DNA of 64,000 nt from Noviherbaspirillum sp. L7-7A (GTDB taxonomy: Bacteria > Pseudomonadota > Gammaproteobacteria > Burkholderiales > Burkholderiaceae_D), in NCBI RefSeq assembly GCF_019052805.1, contig NZ_JAHQRJ010000001.1:1-64000 (forward strand), in the 5' to 3' direction. Positions 12,391 through 22,142 of the stretch are shown piece after piece. Positions within the stretch are counted from its first letter, which is position 1. Every line of letters starts with the position of its first letter. A program made the position numbers and the translations under genes. The notes under the pieces were generated by a model. That model searched no databases. It was not told the origin of the DNA and saw only the letters and a program-made list of their open reading frames with translations.

Positions 12391-13344
12391 TTATAGCGGG
12401 CGCCTGGCCTCAAGCCCGACCGCGGCGATACGATCCACATCGCGGTAGACATCGCGTTCCAGTTCCTCGCCGAACACGTCCGGATCCAGTTCCTGGTATC
12501 GCCACTCCATGCCGGCGTCATCGAGTGCAGGCTTCAGTTCCAGCAGGAATTCATCCACGCCTTTAACGATGGCAATGCCGGTATAGAGCAGCAGACGGCC
12601 GCCTGGCGCCAGGCGGGGCAGGGACTGCGTGGCCATGCGCAGGCTGAGCGAGCGTCCGAGCCGGTCGCCGCCATGACGATAGGTTCTGGCATCGTCATCC
12701 ACCAGATAGGGCGGGTTGGCCATGATCAGGTCGAATTGCCCGTCCACCGCCGCCAGGCTGTCGCCCAGCGCCAGTTGCGCTTCAATGCCGGCATTCCCCG
12801 CATTGAGTCCGGCGCAGACCAGCGCTTCCGGGTTGATATCGTTGAGCACCAGCCTGGCGTCGGCATACTGGCTCGCCACCATCAGGCCACCGGCGCCGCT
12901 GCCACAACCAATATCGAGAATGCGCGGCTTCGGTCCCGGCGGTGCAGGCGACAGCGCCTGCTGCATGAAGCGTACATAGCGATAGGTATCCGGCCCGAAG
13001 AATACGGCGTTTTCCTGGTCGGTCGGATAGGCGGAATGCAGGAACAGTGCATCGGCTATACTCGACACCCGCACCTTGCTGCGCCGTTGCTCGCCGACAT
13101 GGGCCAGAAGCCCGGCCGCGTCCAGCGCCGCCAGCAACTGGCCCGGCAAGAGCCCGGGATCGAAGGGGAGATTCCAGCCGAAGACGTCGCGCAGCGTCGT
13201 GGCACTGCGATCAGGCTGACGGCCCAGCACCCGTGCATGGGTCAGTGGCGTGATGGTGATGAAGCGGTAGTCCGCCGCTTGCAGATAATCGAGCAGGCTG
13301 GACAGCGCCTGTTCCGCACCGGATGCAAAAATCGTATCGCTCAT
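12391..13344 (-). CDS. Class I SAM-dependent methyltransferase (NPPY type)
   Basis: This 317-aa protein has SAM motif I ILDIGCGSGAGGLMVA (near 142-157), an acidic motif II (LVLNDINPEAL) and motif IV MANPPYLVDD (near 208-217). The layout matches RNA guanine-N2 or glutamine-N5 methyltransferases (RsmC/RlmG/PrmC superfamily). The N-terminal 130 residues look helical and may be a substrate domain (FGPDTYRYVRFM just before motif I). The gene is flanked by the convergent lipoprotein gene and a DUF599 gene. The exact substrate is unassigned. Confidence 0.84.
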   Translation of the reverse strand: MSDTIFASGAEQALSSLLDYLQAADYRFITITPLTHARVLGRQPDRSATTLRDVFGWNLPFDPGLLPGQLLAALDAAGLLAHVGEQRRSKVRVSSIADALFLHSAYPTDQENAVFFGPDTYRYVRFMQQALSPAPPGPKPRILDIGCGSGAGGLMVASQYADARLVLNDINPEALVCAGLNAGNAGIEAQLALGDSLAAVDGQFDLIMANPPYLVDDDARTYRHGGDRLGRSLSLRMATQSLPRLAPGGRLLLYTGIAIVKGVDEFLLELKPALDDAGMEWRYQELDPDVFGEELERDVYRDVDRIAAVGLEARRPL

Positions 13345-13421
13345 GAATAGCCTGAAGTAACGCCGGCGGGCCAGCTTGTCTGCATGATGCCAAAGACTGG
13401 CCTTGCCGCCTTGCGCCCAGG

Positions 13422-14111
13422 CTAACGTCCGACGATTGCCGCCAGCGCGCTGGAGTGAAACTCGCGGAAATACAGCACCGCCACCACGACGGTGGTAGCG
13501 ATCATGAACAGCCAGGGCTGGACGAACCAGGTCATGGCGGCAATCGCGAAATAATAGCCGCGCAGGCCGTCATTGAAGCTTTCGCCGGCCAGGGCGACAA
13601 GCCGGCCGCTGCGGTCGGCGAAATCCGATCGGGCGGCATCCGGGCCATCCTTGTATTCCGCCAGATTCGGCGCCGAGCCGATCAGAATCGAGCAGAAATT
13701 AAACTGGCGCAAGGCCCAGGTAAAGCGGAAGAAGGCGAATACGAAGACAGAGATCAGCACGATGATCTTCACATTCCAGACTTCCTCCGAGACATGCACG
13801 GAGAAGGGGATTTCCTGCACCACATTGACGACCTTGCTGTTGCCGCCAAGCATGGCAAACAGGCCGCCGATGATGATGATGGTGGTGGAGGCAAAGAAGG
13901 TCGGGGAAGACGACAGGTTGGCCATCAGCGCGACATCCGCGATCCGGTTCTCACGATAGGTCAGCCGCAGCATCCAGTCGCGCCGGGCTTCGTTCACATG
14001 CCGGAGGAGGCTGGCATGCGAGTTCGACCAGAAGTCGGCGAAACGGTCATAGCCTATCCACATCAGCAAGAACCAGAACAGGGCAAAACAGTCGATGAGG
14101 GGAAGGATCAT
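13422..14111 (-). CDS. DUF599 family membrane protein
   Basis: The product has about 229 aa from the chosen ATG. It has four hydrophobic segments: an N-terminal helix (MILPLIDCFALFWFLLMWIGY), one around FFASTTIIIIGGLFAML, one around VWNVKIIVLISVFVFAFFRF, and a C-terminal one. The YDRF motif after helix 1 and the RENRIAD segment match the DUF599 family, whose function is unknown. The frame remains open to 14279, but the upstream 56 codons have no hydrophobic or family-like sequence and would overlap the acidic-peptide gene on the other strand, so the shorter start is preferred. Confidence 0.8.
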   Translation of the reverse strand: MILPLIDCFALFWFLLMWIGYDRFADFWSNSHASLLRHVNEARRDWMLRLTYRENRIADVALMANLSSSPTFFASTTIIIIGGLFAMLGGNSKVVNVVQEIPFSVHVSEEVWNVKIIVLISVFVFAFFRFTWALRQFNFCSILIGSAPNLAEYKDGPDAARSDFADRSGRLVALAGESFNDGLRGYYFAIAAMTWFVQPWLFMIATTVVVAVLYFREFHSSALAAIVGR

Positions 14112-14273
14112 AGGTAGGTAGATGTCGGCAGCTTTCCGGATAGGTTCAATTGCATTTCTATCAAGAAATTTGTTCGATCTTCGATATTTTCGTTCGATTT
14201 CGTTACTCAAAATTCGGCGTATTTTCGGCGCCGACCTGGTTTTTCCCCGTGAGTATCTCAATCGGAGGCATGC

Positions 14274-14468
14274 ATGCACAAGCCAAAACGAAGATCAAAC
14301 CGTACCGACGATGACGATGATGAATTCGCTTATGACGATGAGCCCATAGGACGCGCAGGAGAGGAAGACGAGGAGGAGGAGGACGACGAGGACGTTGCCC
14401 GCCTTGAGGAGGATGACGACGATCCCCAGCCACTGGATCGCCTCGTAAAACTCAAATGGAGGAATTAA
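14274..14468 (+). CDS. Highly acidic small protein (64 aa)
   Basis: This 64-residue protein starts basic (HKPKRRSNR), then becomes a nearly continuous Asp/Glu stretch from residue 12 to 50, and ends in a basic patch (RLVKLKW). GGAGG lies 5 bases before the chosen ATG; a second ATG four bases upstream is in another frame and too close to that site. Low complexity means codon bias is not decisive, but the strong ribosome site supports expression. No family is recognised. Such charge patterns occur in proteins that bind basic proteins or divalent ions. Confidence 0.5.
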   Translation: MHKPKRRSNRTDDDDDEFAYDDEPIGRAGEEDEEEEDDEDVARLEEDDDDPQPLDRLVKLKWRN

Positions 14469-14567
14469 TCCACGCAAGAAGAAAATGGCAGGCCGGGGCG
14501 GCGCGACTTTCGGATGGCGCGAACCTGGCACCGCCAGACACGCAAGCCTTTCCGGTTATCCAATAAA

Positions 14568-14593
14568 AAGGCCAGGCCGGAAGCCTGGCTTTT
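14568..14593 (-). terminator. Terminator downstream of serC
   Basis: The inverted repeat GGCCAGGC / GCCTGGCT around a CGGAA loop is followed, on the minus strand, by a T run (TTTTTATTGG). A run of T also follows on the plus strand, so it may act in both directions between serC and the acidic-peptide gene. Confidence 0.75.
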
Positions 14594-14626
14594 CACGGTG
14601 GCCGAGGCATCAGCCAGCTGCCTGGT

Positions 14627-15706
14627 TTAACCGTGGGTGCGCTCGAATTCCTTCATGTAGGCAACCAGGGTGCGCACGCCTTCAATGGGCATGGCGTTGT
14701 AGATCGAGGCGCGCATGCCGCCGACCACCCGATGACCCTTGAGCTGGACCATGTTGTGTTCCTTCGCGCCCTGCAGGAAGGCTTCATCCAGCGCGCTGTC
14801 GGCAAGGCGGAACGGGATATTCATCCGCGACCGGTCCGTCTTGGCTACCGGGTTGCTGTAGAAGCGGGACTGATCAAGGTAGTCGTAAAGCAGCGATGCC
14901 TTCTCGATATTGCGCCGCTCGATTTCAGCGATGCCGCCCTGTTCCAGCAGCCATTCGAACACCAGGCCGGCAATGTAGATGCTGTAGGTCGGCGGCGTGT
15001 TGAGCATGGAGTCGTTGTCGGCCTGTTCCTTCCAGTTGAAGGCGGAAGGCGTAATCGGCAACGCCTGGCCCAGAAGGTCTTCCCGCACCACGACCAGCGT
15101 CAGCCCGGCCGGGCCGATATTCTTTTGCGCGCCGCCATAGATGACGCCGTACTTCGATACATCCACCGCGCGCGACAGGATGTGGGAAGACATGTCCGCC
15201 ACCAGCGGGACGCCATGGGTATCCGGCACCCAGTGGTATTCGACGCCGCCGATGGTCTCATTGGTGCACACATGGACATAGGCTGCCTGCGGGTCGAGTT
15301 GCCAGGTGTCCTGCGCCGGCACATAGGTGAAGTCGCGGTCGGCGGCGGAGGCGGCGACGTTGACCTTGCAGTACTTGCCGGCTTCCTTGATGGACTTCTT
15401 CGACCACTCGCCGGTATTGACGTAATCGGCCGATGTCTTCTCGCCCAGCAGGTTCATCGGAATCAGCGCGTTTTCCGCCATCGCGCCGCCCTGCAGGAAC
15501 AGCACCCGGTAGTTGTCGGGCACGGCCAGCAGCTTGCGGAAGTCGGCTTCGGCCTTCCTTGCAATGCCGATGAATTCCTTGCCGCGATGGCTCATCTCCA
15601 TGACCGACATGCCGCTGCCATGCCAGTCCAGCATCTCGTCGGCAGCGCGTTGCAATACCGATTCCGGCAGCACCGCCGGGCCGGCGCTGAAATTGAAAGT
15701 TCGCAT
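14627..15706 (-). CDS. serC: Phosphoserine aminotransferase
   Basis: This 359-aa PLP enzyme converts 3-phosphohydroxypyruvate and glutamate to phosphoserine in serine synthesis, and acts in pyridoxine synthesis. The typical start [15 protein letters not shown], the substrate-binding block SHRGKEF (near 43-49) and the PLP-lysine motif [10 protein letters not shown] (near 195-204) are present. Length matches the family. The frame is open 33 codons upstream, but the family start at 15706 is clear. It stands alone here, without the serA or pheA neighbours seen in many Burkholderiales. Confidence 0.96.
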   Translation of the reverse strand: MRTFNFSAGPAVLPESVLQRAADEMLDWHGSGMSVMEMSHRGKEFIGIARKAEADFRKLLAVPDNYRVLFLQGGAMAENALIPMNLLGEKTSADYVNTGEWSKKSIKEAGKYCKVNVAASAADRDFTYVPAQDTWQLDPQAAYVHVCTNETIGGVEYHWVPDTHGVPLVADMSSHILSRAVDVSKYGVIYGGAQKNIGPAGLTLVVVREDLLGQALPITPSAFNWKEQADNDSMLNTPPTYSIYIAGLVFEWLLEQGGIAEIERRNIEKASLLYDYLDQSRFYSNPVAKTDRSRMNIPFRLADSALDEAFLQGAKEHNMVQLKGHRVVGGMRASIYNAMPIEGVRTLVAYMKEFERTHG

Positions 15707-15855
15707 GGGGATCGTCCAGATTGAATGGGAAGGAAGGCCTAGCCGGGCATTATGACGGAACTGCCGCGGCCTGTGCAAGGCGGCAAGAAAAGCGCCACCT
15801 GCCATGCCGCGCGGCGGTGACGCGTTCAGGCCGCGTCATGATCGACGCAGGCGCC

Positions 15856-16287
<432 letters not shown>

Positions 16288-16532
16288 CTAGTCGCACAAT
16301 CTTCAGACCCGATGTTAATGAAACCATTCCGGAAACCCTGGCTGGAATGCCGCGATTGTTAATCCTTCACAAGGCCAAGGCCAACTCGCATGGCAGAGTG
16401 CGATAACGAACAGAGATGCCGGCGGCTTTGGCTTATTGTCGAGCCATCCAGCCGGCGCCTTGCCAGTGACACCGGCAGCGCGACGGCTGGCGCCGCATGA
16501 CGGCATTCTTTTCAACAGCAAAGGAGCATGCA

Positions 16533-16706
16533 ATGAATACCGACCAGATCAAGGGTACTGCCAAGGACATCGCCGGCAAGGTGCAGCAAGGCGTCGGCAA
16601 GGCCGTGGACAGCAAGGAACAGCAGGCCAAGGGGCTGGAGAAGCAGGTCGAGGGCAAGACCCAGAAGACCGTTGGCGATGCCAAGGAAATCGTCCGGGGC
16701 GAGTAA
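16533..16706 (+). CDS. CsbD-like stress protein
   Basis: This 57-aa protein is of the CsbD family, small general-stress proteins of unknown biochemical role. It begins MNTDQIKGTAKDIAGKV and shows the repeated heptad-like K/G/Q pattern (GTAKDIAGKVQQGVGKAVD, then KQVEGKTQKTVGDAKE). AAGGAG lies 7 bases before the ATG. The open frame upstream to 16497 is not used. It is a single gene with spacers on both sides; induction by stress is expected from the family only. Confidence 0.88.
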   Translation: MNTDQIKGTAKDIAGKVQQGVGKAVDSKEQQAKGLEKQVEGKTQKTVGDAKEIVRGE

Positions 16707-16887
16707 TACCCATCTCAATCCATAGCGTGCCGGATGAAACCGATGGGTTTCTTGCCGGGCAACGAGCCAGGCGTCAAAACACCGGTTTCATGGCGCGTCG
16801 TGGGTTGAACAGGTATAAGGCTGCATGAAGCCGCTTGCAATGCCCCATGGCAGCCTTGTCCCACAAGAGCAGGGCCGCCATACTGAA

Positions 16888-16956
16888 AGCGCCTGACAGG
16901 AGCCGCTGGCCCGATGCGTTTGGCCAGGCACCATTGCGGATACGTTGTCAGGCGCT
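16888..16956. repeat. 11-bp inverted repeat before yihY
   Basis: AGCGCCTGACA (16888-16898) and TGTCAGGCGCT (16946-16956) are perfect inverted copies. Between them lies a second shorter dyad (CTGGCC / GGCCAG). The right arm ends 22 bp before the yihY ATG, so the transcript could fold into a long hairpin in the leader, or the DNA could be an operator. Confidence 0.5.
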
Positions 16957-16978
16957 CTGACATTCTTTGCGGGCCGGC

Positions 16979-17878
16979 ATGAATATCGTCTCTCCTCAGG
17001 CGCAGTATGTTCTTACCCATCCGGGCGCCTTCGCGCTGCAGGCGATCAAGGCGTTTCGCGCCAACCAGGGCCTGCTGCTGGCGGGCGCGGTGGCCTATTA
17101 CGCGCTGCTTTCCCTGGTGCCGCTGCTGATCCTGATCGTCATTGTCCTGTCCCATCTGATCGACGAGAAAGACCTGCTGGAAACGCTGGGACGCTATCTC
17201 GAATGGCTGTTGCCCAGCCAGTCCAATGCCGTCGTCGGCGAGCTTGCCAATTTCATGGCGCATCGCGACGTGGTCGGATGGCTGCTCTTCATTACCATGC
17301 TGTTCTTCAGTTCCCTGGCCTTTACCGTGCTGGAAAACGCGATGTCGGTGATCTTCACGCATCGGGTCGCGATCCGGCGCCGGCATTTCCTGGTATCGGC
17401 CGTCATGCCGTACTGCTACATCCTTTTTCTTGGCTTCGGCATTCTCATCATCACCCTGGTGTCCGGCGTGTTGCAGGTGGTGGGCGAGGAAAGCGTCAGC
17501 TTCCTGGGACGCAGCTGGTCGCTGCATGGCGTGTCCGGCCTTCTGCTGTACATGCTGGGCGTGCTGGGGGAAGTCTTCGTGCTGACCTCGATTTACCTGG
17601 TCATGCCGGTGGGCCGGCTGTCATTGACGCATGCGCTGATGGGCGGCGTGACCGCTGCGCTGTTGTGGGAAGTCACGCGCCATGCCCTGCTGTGGTACCT
17701 GTCGACCCTGTCGCAGGTGGCGGTGGTGTATGGCTCCCTGACCACCGCGATCGTGGTGCTGCTGAGCCTGGAGCTGGGCGCGACGCTGCTGCTGTTTGGC
17801 GGCCAGGTGATCGCGGAATACGAGCGGCTGGAAAGACCGGGCGCGCGGATCGAGCCGACGCCCATGCATACCGATTGA
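16979..17878 (+). CDS. YihY/BrkB family inner-membrane protein
   Basis: This 299-aa polytopic membrane protein is of the YihY (formerly ribonuclease BN/BrkB) family. It shows about six hydrophobic segments, with the family-typical N-terminal AFRANQGLLLAGAVAYYALLS motif (near 30-50) and SLVPLLILIV following. The exact role is unknown; no nuclease motif is seen. The ATG at 16979 is chosen over an in-frame TTG at 16967. A complex inverted repeat lies directly upstream. Confidence 0.88.
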   Translation: MNIVSPQAQYVLTHPGAFALQAIKAFRANQGLLLAGAVAYYALLSLVPLLILIVIVLSHLIDEKDLLETLGRYLEWLLPSQSNAVVGELANFMAHRDVVGWLLFITMLFFSSLAFTVLENAMSVIFTHRVAIRRRHFLVSAVMPYCYILFLGFGILIITLVSGVLQVVGEESVSFLGRSWSLHGVSGLLLYMLGVLGEVFVLTSIYLVMPVGRLSLTHALMGGVTAALLWEVTRHALLWYLSTLSQVAVVYGSLTTAIVVLLSLELGATLLLFGGQVIAEYERLERPGARIEPTPMHTD

Positions 17879-17917
17879 ACGGCGTGTGCTCGAACCGCAA
17901 GCGCTTCGTTGCCGCGG

Positions 17918-18526
17918 TCAGTGCAGCAGGTCCTGCGGGCGGTCGATGTCGGAATGGATGCCGGGATCGTTGACCCTCACCAGATGCACCGGCAAGGTCT
18001 GCAGCAGCCGGCGCGCGCCTTCGTCGCCGGAGAGTGCCAGCAGTTGCGGCAGATAAAAGCGGCTGAAGCCCACCGGATTGCCCCGTCGGTCATCGTGGCA
18101 TGGCGCGACGATATCGGCGCCGCCATGCAGGGCATCCAGCAGTGTCCTGATGGTGGACGGCTTCACATAAGGCATGTCCGCCAGCGCGATGATCCAGCCG
18201 GGCGCAGCGCTGACCTTGGCGATCGCATGCGCCAGTGACGCGCCCATGCCCTGGCCGGCCTGCTCGCACACCGTTACCTCGCAACCAATCGCCTTGAGCT
18301 CGGCCTGCAGTTCCTTGGCGCACGGCCTGACCACTGCCAGCACATGCGGCATGATGGCCAGCAAATTGGCGGCCGAGGTCACGGCGATGCTGCAGCCGTC
18401 ATCCAGCGGTTGCAGCAGCTTGTTCTGGTGGCCGAGCGGATCGAAGCGCGATCCGTTGCCAGCAGCAAGCAAAATGGCGTAATGGGGTAGTAGGGTATGC
18501 GGTAGTGTCATTGCCTGGCTTGTCAT
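17918..18526 (-). CDS. MobA-like (MocA family) nucleotidyltransferase
   Basis: This 202-aa protein has the nucleotidyltransferase start AILLAAGNGSRFDP (near 17-30), followed by Lys in HQNKLLQPL, and the metal-binding acidic motif ALADMPYVKPSTI (near 114-126). MocA/MobA-like enzymes attach CMP or GMP to molybdopterin cofactor. It fits a role in molybdenum cofactor maturation, which NasA at 52-55 kb and other molybdoenzymes would need, but no Mo-enzyme gene is adjacent. It converges with yihY, 39 bp apart. Confidence 0.82.
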   Translation of the reverse strand: MTSQAMTLPHTLLPHYAILLAAGNGSRFDPLGHQNKLLQPLDDGCSIAVTSAANLLAIMPHVLAVVRPCAKELQAELKAIGCEVTVCEQAGQGMGASLAHAIAKVSAAPGWIIALADMPYVKPSTIRTLLDALHGGADIVAPCHDDRRGNPVGFSRFYLPQLLALSGDEGARRLLQTLPVHLVRVNDPGIHSDIDRPQDLLH

Positions 18527-18594
18527 GCTTTTCCAGTGATAGCCGCACGCCGCCTTTCAGGCAGCTGCCCGACGCCAATGGATGAAAAGTGCTG

Positions 18595-18807
18595 CTAGAA
18601 CAGTTCGTCGACGCCGCTGCGCTGCTCGCGGGCATCTTCCAGCATGCGTCGATCGCGGATGCGCTTTCGGTTAATGGCGGCATGCTGCGCTGCAGTCATG
18701 GGGCGCGCCGTCATCAGTTCTTTCAGGCGCGCAGTATTGTTGTAGACGTCCTTCGCCTGCTTTTCCAAAATGAGCCTTTCGTCCGGGTCAGGAGTGGGCA
18801 CTCGCAT
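18595..18807 (-). CDS. Small charged hypothetical protein (70 aa)
   Basis: The product has 70 residues from ATG 18807, preceded by an AGGG site. It is helical and charged: an acidic N-terminus (TPDPDERLILEKQAKDVYNN), then a basic segment (RLKELMTARPMTAAQHAAINRKRIRDRR) and an acidic end. A TTG at 18840 would add 11 residues. It has no membrane segment or recognisable domain. Conservation was not tested. Confidence 0.55.
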   Translation of the reverse strand: MRVPTPDPDERLILEKQAKDVYNNTARLKELMTARPMTAAQHAAINRKRIRDRRMLEDAREQRSGVDELF

Positions 18808-18959
18808 CGCAACCAACCCTGGCGGTTCGATGCGAATCAAGAATTATTAATAAAACTTTAAGCCTAAAGCATGCCTCAAATACCGTCGCCCGTCCACAGT
18901 CGGCTGGTACGTTGGTTGATTTGCATAAACCTCTGCGAATGCCTGAGCGTAAATAAAAA

Positions 18960-18988
18960 GGCCGCGCCGGACTCTGCCAGCGCGGCCT
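18960..18988 (-). terminator. Terminator downstream of phbB
   Basis: The stem GGCCGCGC / GCGCGGCC with a 12-nt loop is followed on the minus strand by TTTTTATTT. It ends the phbAB transcript 18 bp after the phbB stop. Confidence 0.85.
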
Positions 18989-19006
18989 CGCAGCGATCAG
19001 AGCCGC

Positions 19007-19747
19007 TCAGTACATGTGCTGGCCGCCGTTGATGGCGATGTTGGCGCCGGTCAGGAAGGCCGCCTCATCCGAAGCCAGGTAAGCCACCAGGCCCGCCACT
19101 TCCTCCGGCTTGCCCAGGCGCGCCATCGGAATCTGCGGAATGATCTTGGTGTCGAGCACTTCCTGCGGAATCGCCATCACCATCTTGGTGCCGATATAGC
19201 CCGGCGAGATCGTGTTGACCGTCACCCCGCGCCGCGCCACTTCCAGCGCCAGCGCCTTGGTGAAGCCATGCATGCCGGCCTTGGCCGCGGAATAGTTGGT
19301 CTGGCCGAACGCGCCCTTCTGGCCGTTGACGGACGAGATGTTGATGATGCGGCCCCAGCCGCGCTCGGTCATGCCATCGCAGACCGGCTTGGTCATGTTG
19401 AACACCGAGTCGAGGTTGGTGCGGATCACCGCATCCCATGCCGTCTTGTCCATCTTCTTGAAGGTCATGTCGCGGGTGATGCCGGCATTGTTGACCAGCA
19501 CATCCACCGGGCCCAGGTCCTTGGTGATCTGGGCGATGCATTGCTGCGCCGAGTCGTAATCCGCCACGTCGCAGGGATAGGCATAGAACTTGTAGCCCTG
19601 CTGCTCCATGCTGGACAGCCATTCGGCGGACTTGGTGTTGCCCGGCGAGTAGGTGGTTACCACCTGGTAGCCGAGCGCCGCCATCTTCACGCACACCGCT
19701 TCGCCGAGGCCGCCCATGCCGCCTGTAATCAATGCAATCCTAGCCAT
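19007..19747 (-). CDS. phbB: Acetoacetyl-CoA reductase
   Basis: This 246-aa SDR reduces acetoacetyl-CoA with NADPH to (R)-3-hydroxybutyryl-CoA, the monomer for PHB. Visible features are the cofactor loop TGGMGGLG (near 8-15), NNAGITRD, catalytic Ser in INISSVNGQKG, YSAAK (Tyr and Lys near 153-157), and the C-terminal GGQHMY typical of PhaB. AGGAG precedes the ATG at 19747. It follows phbA by 54 bp in the same transcript. No phaC synthase lies in the window. Confidence 0.95.
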   Translation of the reverse strand: MARIALITGGMGGLGEAVCVKMAALGYQVVTTYSPGNTKSAEWLSSMEQQGYKFYAYPCDVADYDSAQQCIAQITKDLGPVDVLVNNAGITRDMTFKKMDKTAWDAVIRTNLDSVFNMTKPVCDGMTERGWGRIINISSVNGQKGAFGQTNYSAAKAGMHGFTKALALEVARRGVTVNTISPGYIGTKMVMAIPQEVLDTKIIPQIPMARLGKPEEVAGLVAYLASDEAAFLTGANIAINGGQHMY

Positions 19748-19801
19748 GTCTGCTCCTGTCTTTTTTAATGACAAACCAAAAAGTTGGCGTTGCCGCCAGT
19801 C

Positions 19802-20977
19802 TCAGCGTTCGACCGCCAGCGCCACGCCCATGCCGCCGCCGATGCACAGGCTGGCCAGGCCACGCTTGGCATCGCGCCTGACCATTTCATGCAGCAGCGA
19901 CACCAGGATGCGGCAGCCGGAAGCGCCGATCGGATGGCCCAGCGCGATCGCGCCGCCATTGACGTTGATCTTGCTGGTGTCCCAGCCCATCTGGCGATTC
20001 ACCGCGATGGCTTGGGCGGCAAAGGCTTCGTTGATTTCCATCAGGTCCAGGTCCTCATGGGTCCAGCCGGCCTTCTGCAGGCATAGCTTGGTGGCCGACA
20101 CCGGGCCCATGCCCATGATGCTGGGATCGAGGCCGGCCGAGGAATAAGCCTTGATCCGTGCCAGCGGCGTCAGGCCAAGCTGCTCCGCGCGCTTTGCCGA
20201 CATCATCATCACCGCGGCGGCGCCATCGTTCAGGCCGGAGGCATTGCCGGCAGTGACGGTGCCTTCCTTGTTGAAAGCGGGGCGCAGCGCGGCCAGCGAT
20301 TCCAGCGTGGTGCCATGCTTGGGATACTCGTCGGTGTCGAAGGTGATCGCGCCTTTCTTCTGCGGGATCTGCAGCGGCACGATCTCGTCCTTGAAGCGGC
20401 CGGCTTTCTGCGCGGCTTCGGCCTTGTTCTGCGAACCCATCGCGAACTCGTCCTGGTCCTGGCGCGAGACTTCGTACTTCTTCGCAACGTTCTCGGCGGT
20501 TACGCCCATGTGGTACTGGTTATAGACGTCCCACAGGCCGTCGACGATCATGGTGTCGACCAGCTTGGCATCGCCCATGCGGAAGCCGTCGCGGGAATTG
20601 TTGAGCACATGCGGCGATGCGCTCATGTTTTCCTGGCCGCCGGCAATGATGATGTCGGCGTCGCCGCAGCGGATCGCCTGGGTCGCCAGATGGGTTGCCT
20701 TCAGGCCGCTGCCGCAGACCTTGTTGATGGTAAAGCCGGGGATGGCGTCGGGAAGGCCGGCCTTGATGACAGCCTGGCGGGCCGGGTTCTGGCCCACGCC
20801 GGCGGTAAGCACCTGGCCCATGATCACTTCGCTGATGGCAGCGGGGTCCACGCCGGTCTGCTCGAGCAGCGCCTTGATGACGCTGGCGCCCATGTCGGCC
20901 GCGGGAATCTTGGATAGCGTGCCGCCGAATTTGCCGACCGCTGTTCTCAATGCTGCAACAATAACGACATCGTCCAT
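19802..20977 (-). CDS. phbA: Acetyl-CoA acetyltransferase (beta-ketothiolase)
   Basis: This 391-aa thiolase condenses two acetyl-CoA to acetoacetyl-CoA for PHB. The nucleophilic Cys lies in KVCGSGLK (C88), the His in [17 protein letters not shown] and the second catalytic Cys in ASGCRIL near the end. Length and the start [19 protein letters not shown] match PhaA. GGAG lies 7 bases before ATG 20977; an ATG 12 bases upstream is less well placed. It is the first gene of phbAB. Confidence 0.95.
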   Translation of the reverse strand: MDDVVIVAALRTAVGKFGGTLSKIPAADMGASVIKALLEQTGVDPAAISEVIMGQVLTAGVGQNPARQAVIKAGLPDAIPGFTINKVCGSGLKATHLATQAIRCGDADIIIAGGQENMSASPHVLNNSRDGFRMGDAKLVDTMIVDGLWDVYNQYHMGVTAENVAKKYEVSRQDQDEFAMGSQNKAEAAQKAGRFKDEIVPLQIPQKKGAITFDTDEYPKHGTTLESLAALRPAFNKEGTVTAGNASGLNDGAAAVMMMSAKRAEQLGLTPLARIKAYSSAGLDPSIMGMGPVSATKLCLQKAGWTHEDLDLMEINEAFAAQAIAVNRQMGWDTSKINVNGGAIALGHPIGASGCRILVSLLHEMVRRDAKRGLASLCIGGGMGVALAVER

Positions 20978-21173
20978 ATCTGTCTCCATGAGGTACCGCA
21001 AAAGAAACCGTCATGCTGAGGATGACGGTTGCAAATATGATATCCGTACTGATACAGCTGGTGTGCAGATTTTTTCGATGATCGGTTGATGTAGGTAAAG
21101 CGCTGCCTATTGCTCTACTGCTAGCAAATGGTTAATGGCAGCATGCTGGGCCGCAATGCGATGCTGATGAAAT

Positions 21174-22046
21174 TCAAAGCGTACGCGCTTCGAAGGTATT
21201 GCAGGCACTGACCTGGCCGCTTTCCAGCCCGCGCCTGAACCAGCGCACCCGCTGCGCCGAACTGCCATGGGTAAAGGAGTCGGGGACCACATAACCCTGC
21301 GCCTGCTTCTGCAGGGCATCGTCGCCGATGGCGGTGGCGGCGTTAAGGGCTGATTCGACATCGCCGCTTTCAAGGATGCTGCGCGCCTTGTCGGCATTCT
21401 TGGCCCATACGCCGGCGAAGCAGTCGGCCTGCAGCTCGACCCGCACCGACAGCGCATTGGCCTGGGTCTGCGATGCATTGCGGCGCAGCTGGTCGACCTT
21501 GTCCATGATGCCCATCAGGTTCTGCACATGATGGCCGACCTCATGCGCGATCACATAGGCCTGCGCGAATTCGCCCTTGACGCCGAAGCGCTGCTGCATG
21601 GTCCGGTAGAAGGAAAGGTCGATATAGATCTTGCGGTCGCCGGGGCAGTAGAAGGGGCCGGATGCGGTCTGGCCGGTGCCGCAGGCGGTCTGGGTGCGGC
21701 CAGTGAAGAGCACCAGGCGCGGCTTTGCATAGGTCTGCCCGGCCTTCTGGAAGATTGTGGTCCAGGTGTCTTCGGTATCGGCCAGCACGGTGGAGACGAA
21801 ACGGGCTTCCCGGTCGTCCGCCGGCGGCGCCTTGGCCGGGCCTTGCGCAACTTCCGGGCCGGGGCCGGCGCCGTTGAGCACATTGATCACCGTGCCCGGG
21901 CTGACGCCGAAAAAGTAGGAGGCCACCAGCGCGATCACGACGGTGCCGATGCCGACCGAGGCGCCACCAACGCCAAAACCGCCACCCCCGCCGCCGCCGC
22001 GGCGGTCTTCCACATTCTCGCTTTCGCGATTGCCTTCCCATTTCAT
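21174..22046 (-). CDS. YpfJ-type neutral zinc metallopeptidase
   Basis: This 290-aa protein has one N-terminal transmembrane segment (VGIGTVVIALVASYFFGV, near 29-46) after a polyglycine stretch, then a periplasmic domain with the zinc motif HEVGHH near 168-173 and the downstream acidic ELQADCFAG. This is the layout of the YpfJ/DUF zinc-protease family. CGGAG lies before ATG 22046. Substrates are unknown. Confidence 0.9.
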   Translation of the reverse strand: MKWEGNRESENVEDRRGGGGGGGFGVGGASVGIGTVVIALVASYFFGVSPGTVINVLNGAGPGPEVAQGPAKAPPADDREARFVSTVLADTEDTWTTIFQKAGQTYAKPRLVLFTGRTQTACGTGQTASGPFYCPGDRKIYIDLSFYRTMQQRFGVKGEFAQAYVIAHEVGHHVQNLMGIMDKVDQLRRNASQTQANALSVRVELQADCFAGVWAKNADKARSILESGDVESALNAATAIGDDALQKQAQGYVVPDSFTHGSSAQRVRWFRRGLESGQVSACNTFEARTL

Positions 22047-22142
22047 GATGTGTCTCCGGTAAGGCCGGCCATGAGGCCAGCTATGGCGGCAGTGTAGTCG
22101 GGCAAGCGCGATCGGACTGTACGGCACGCCACACAGCACTGA

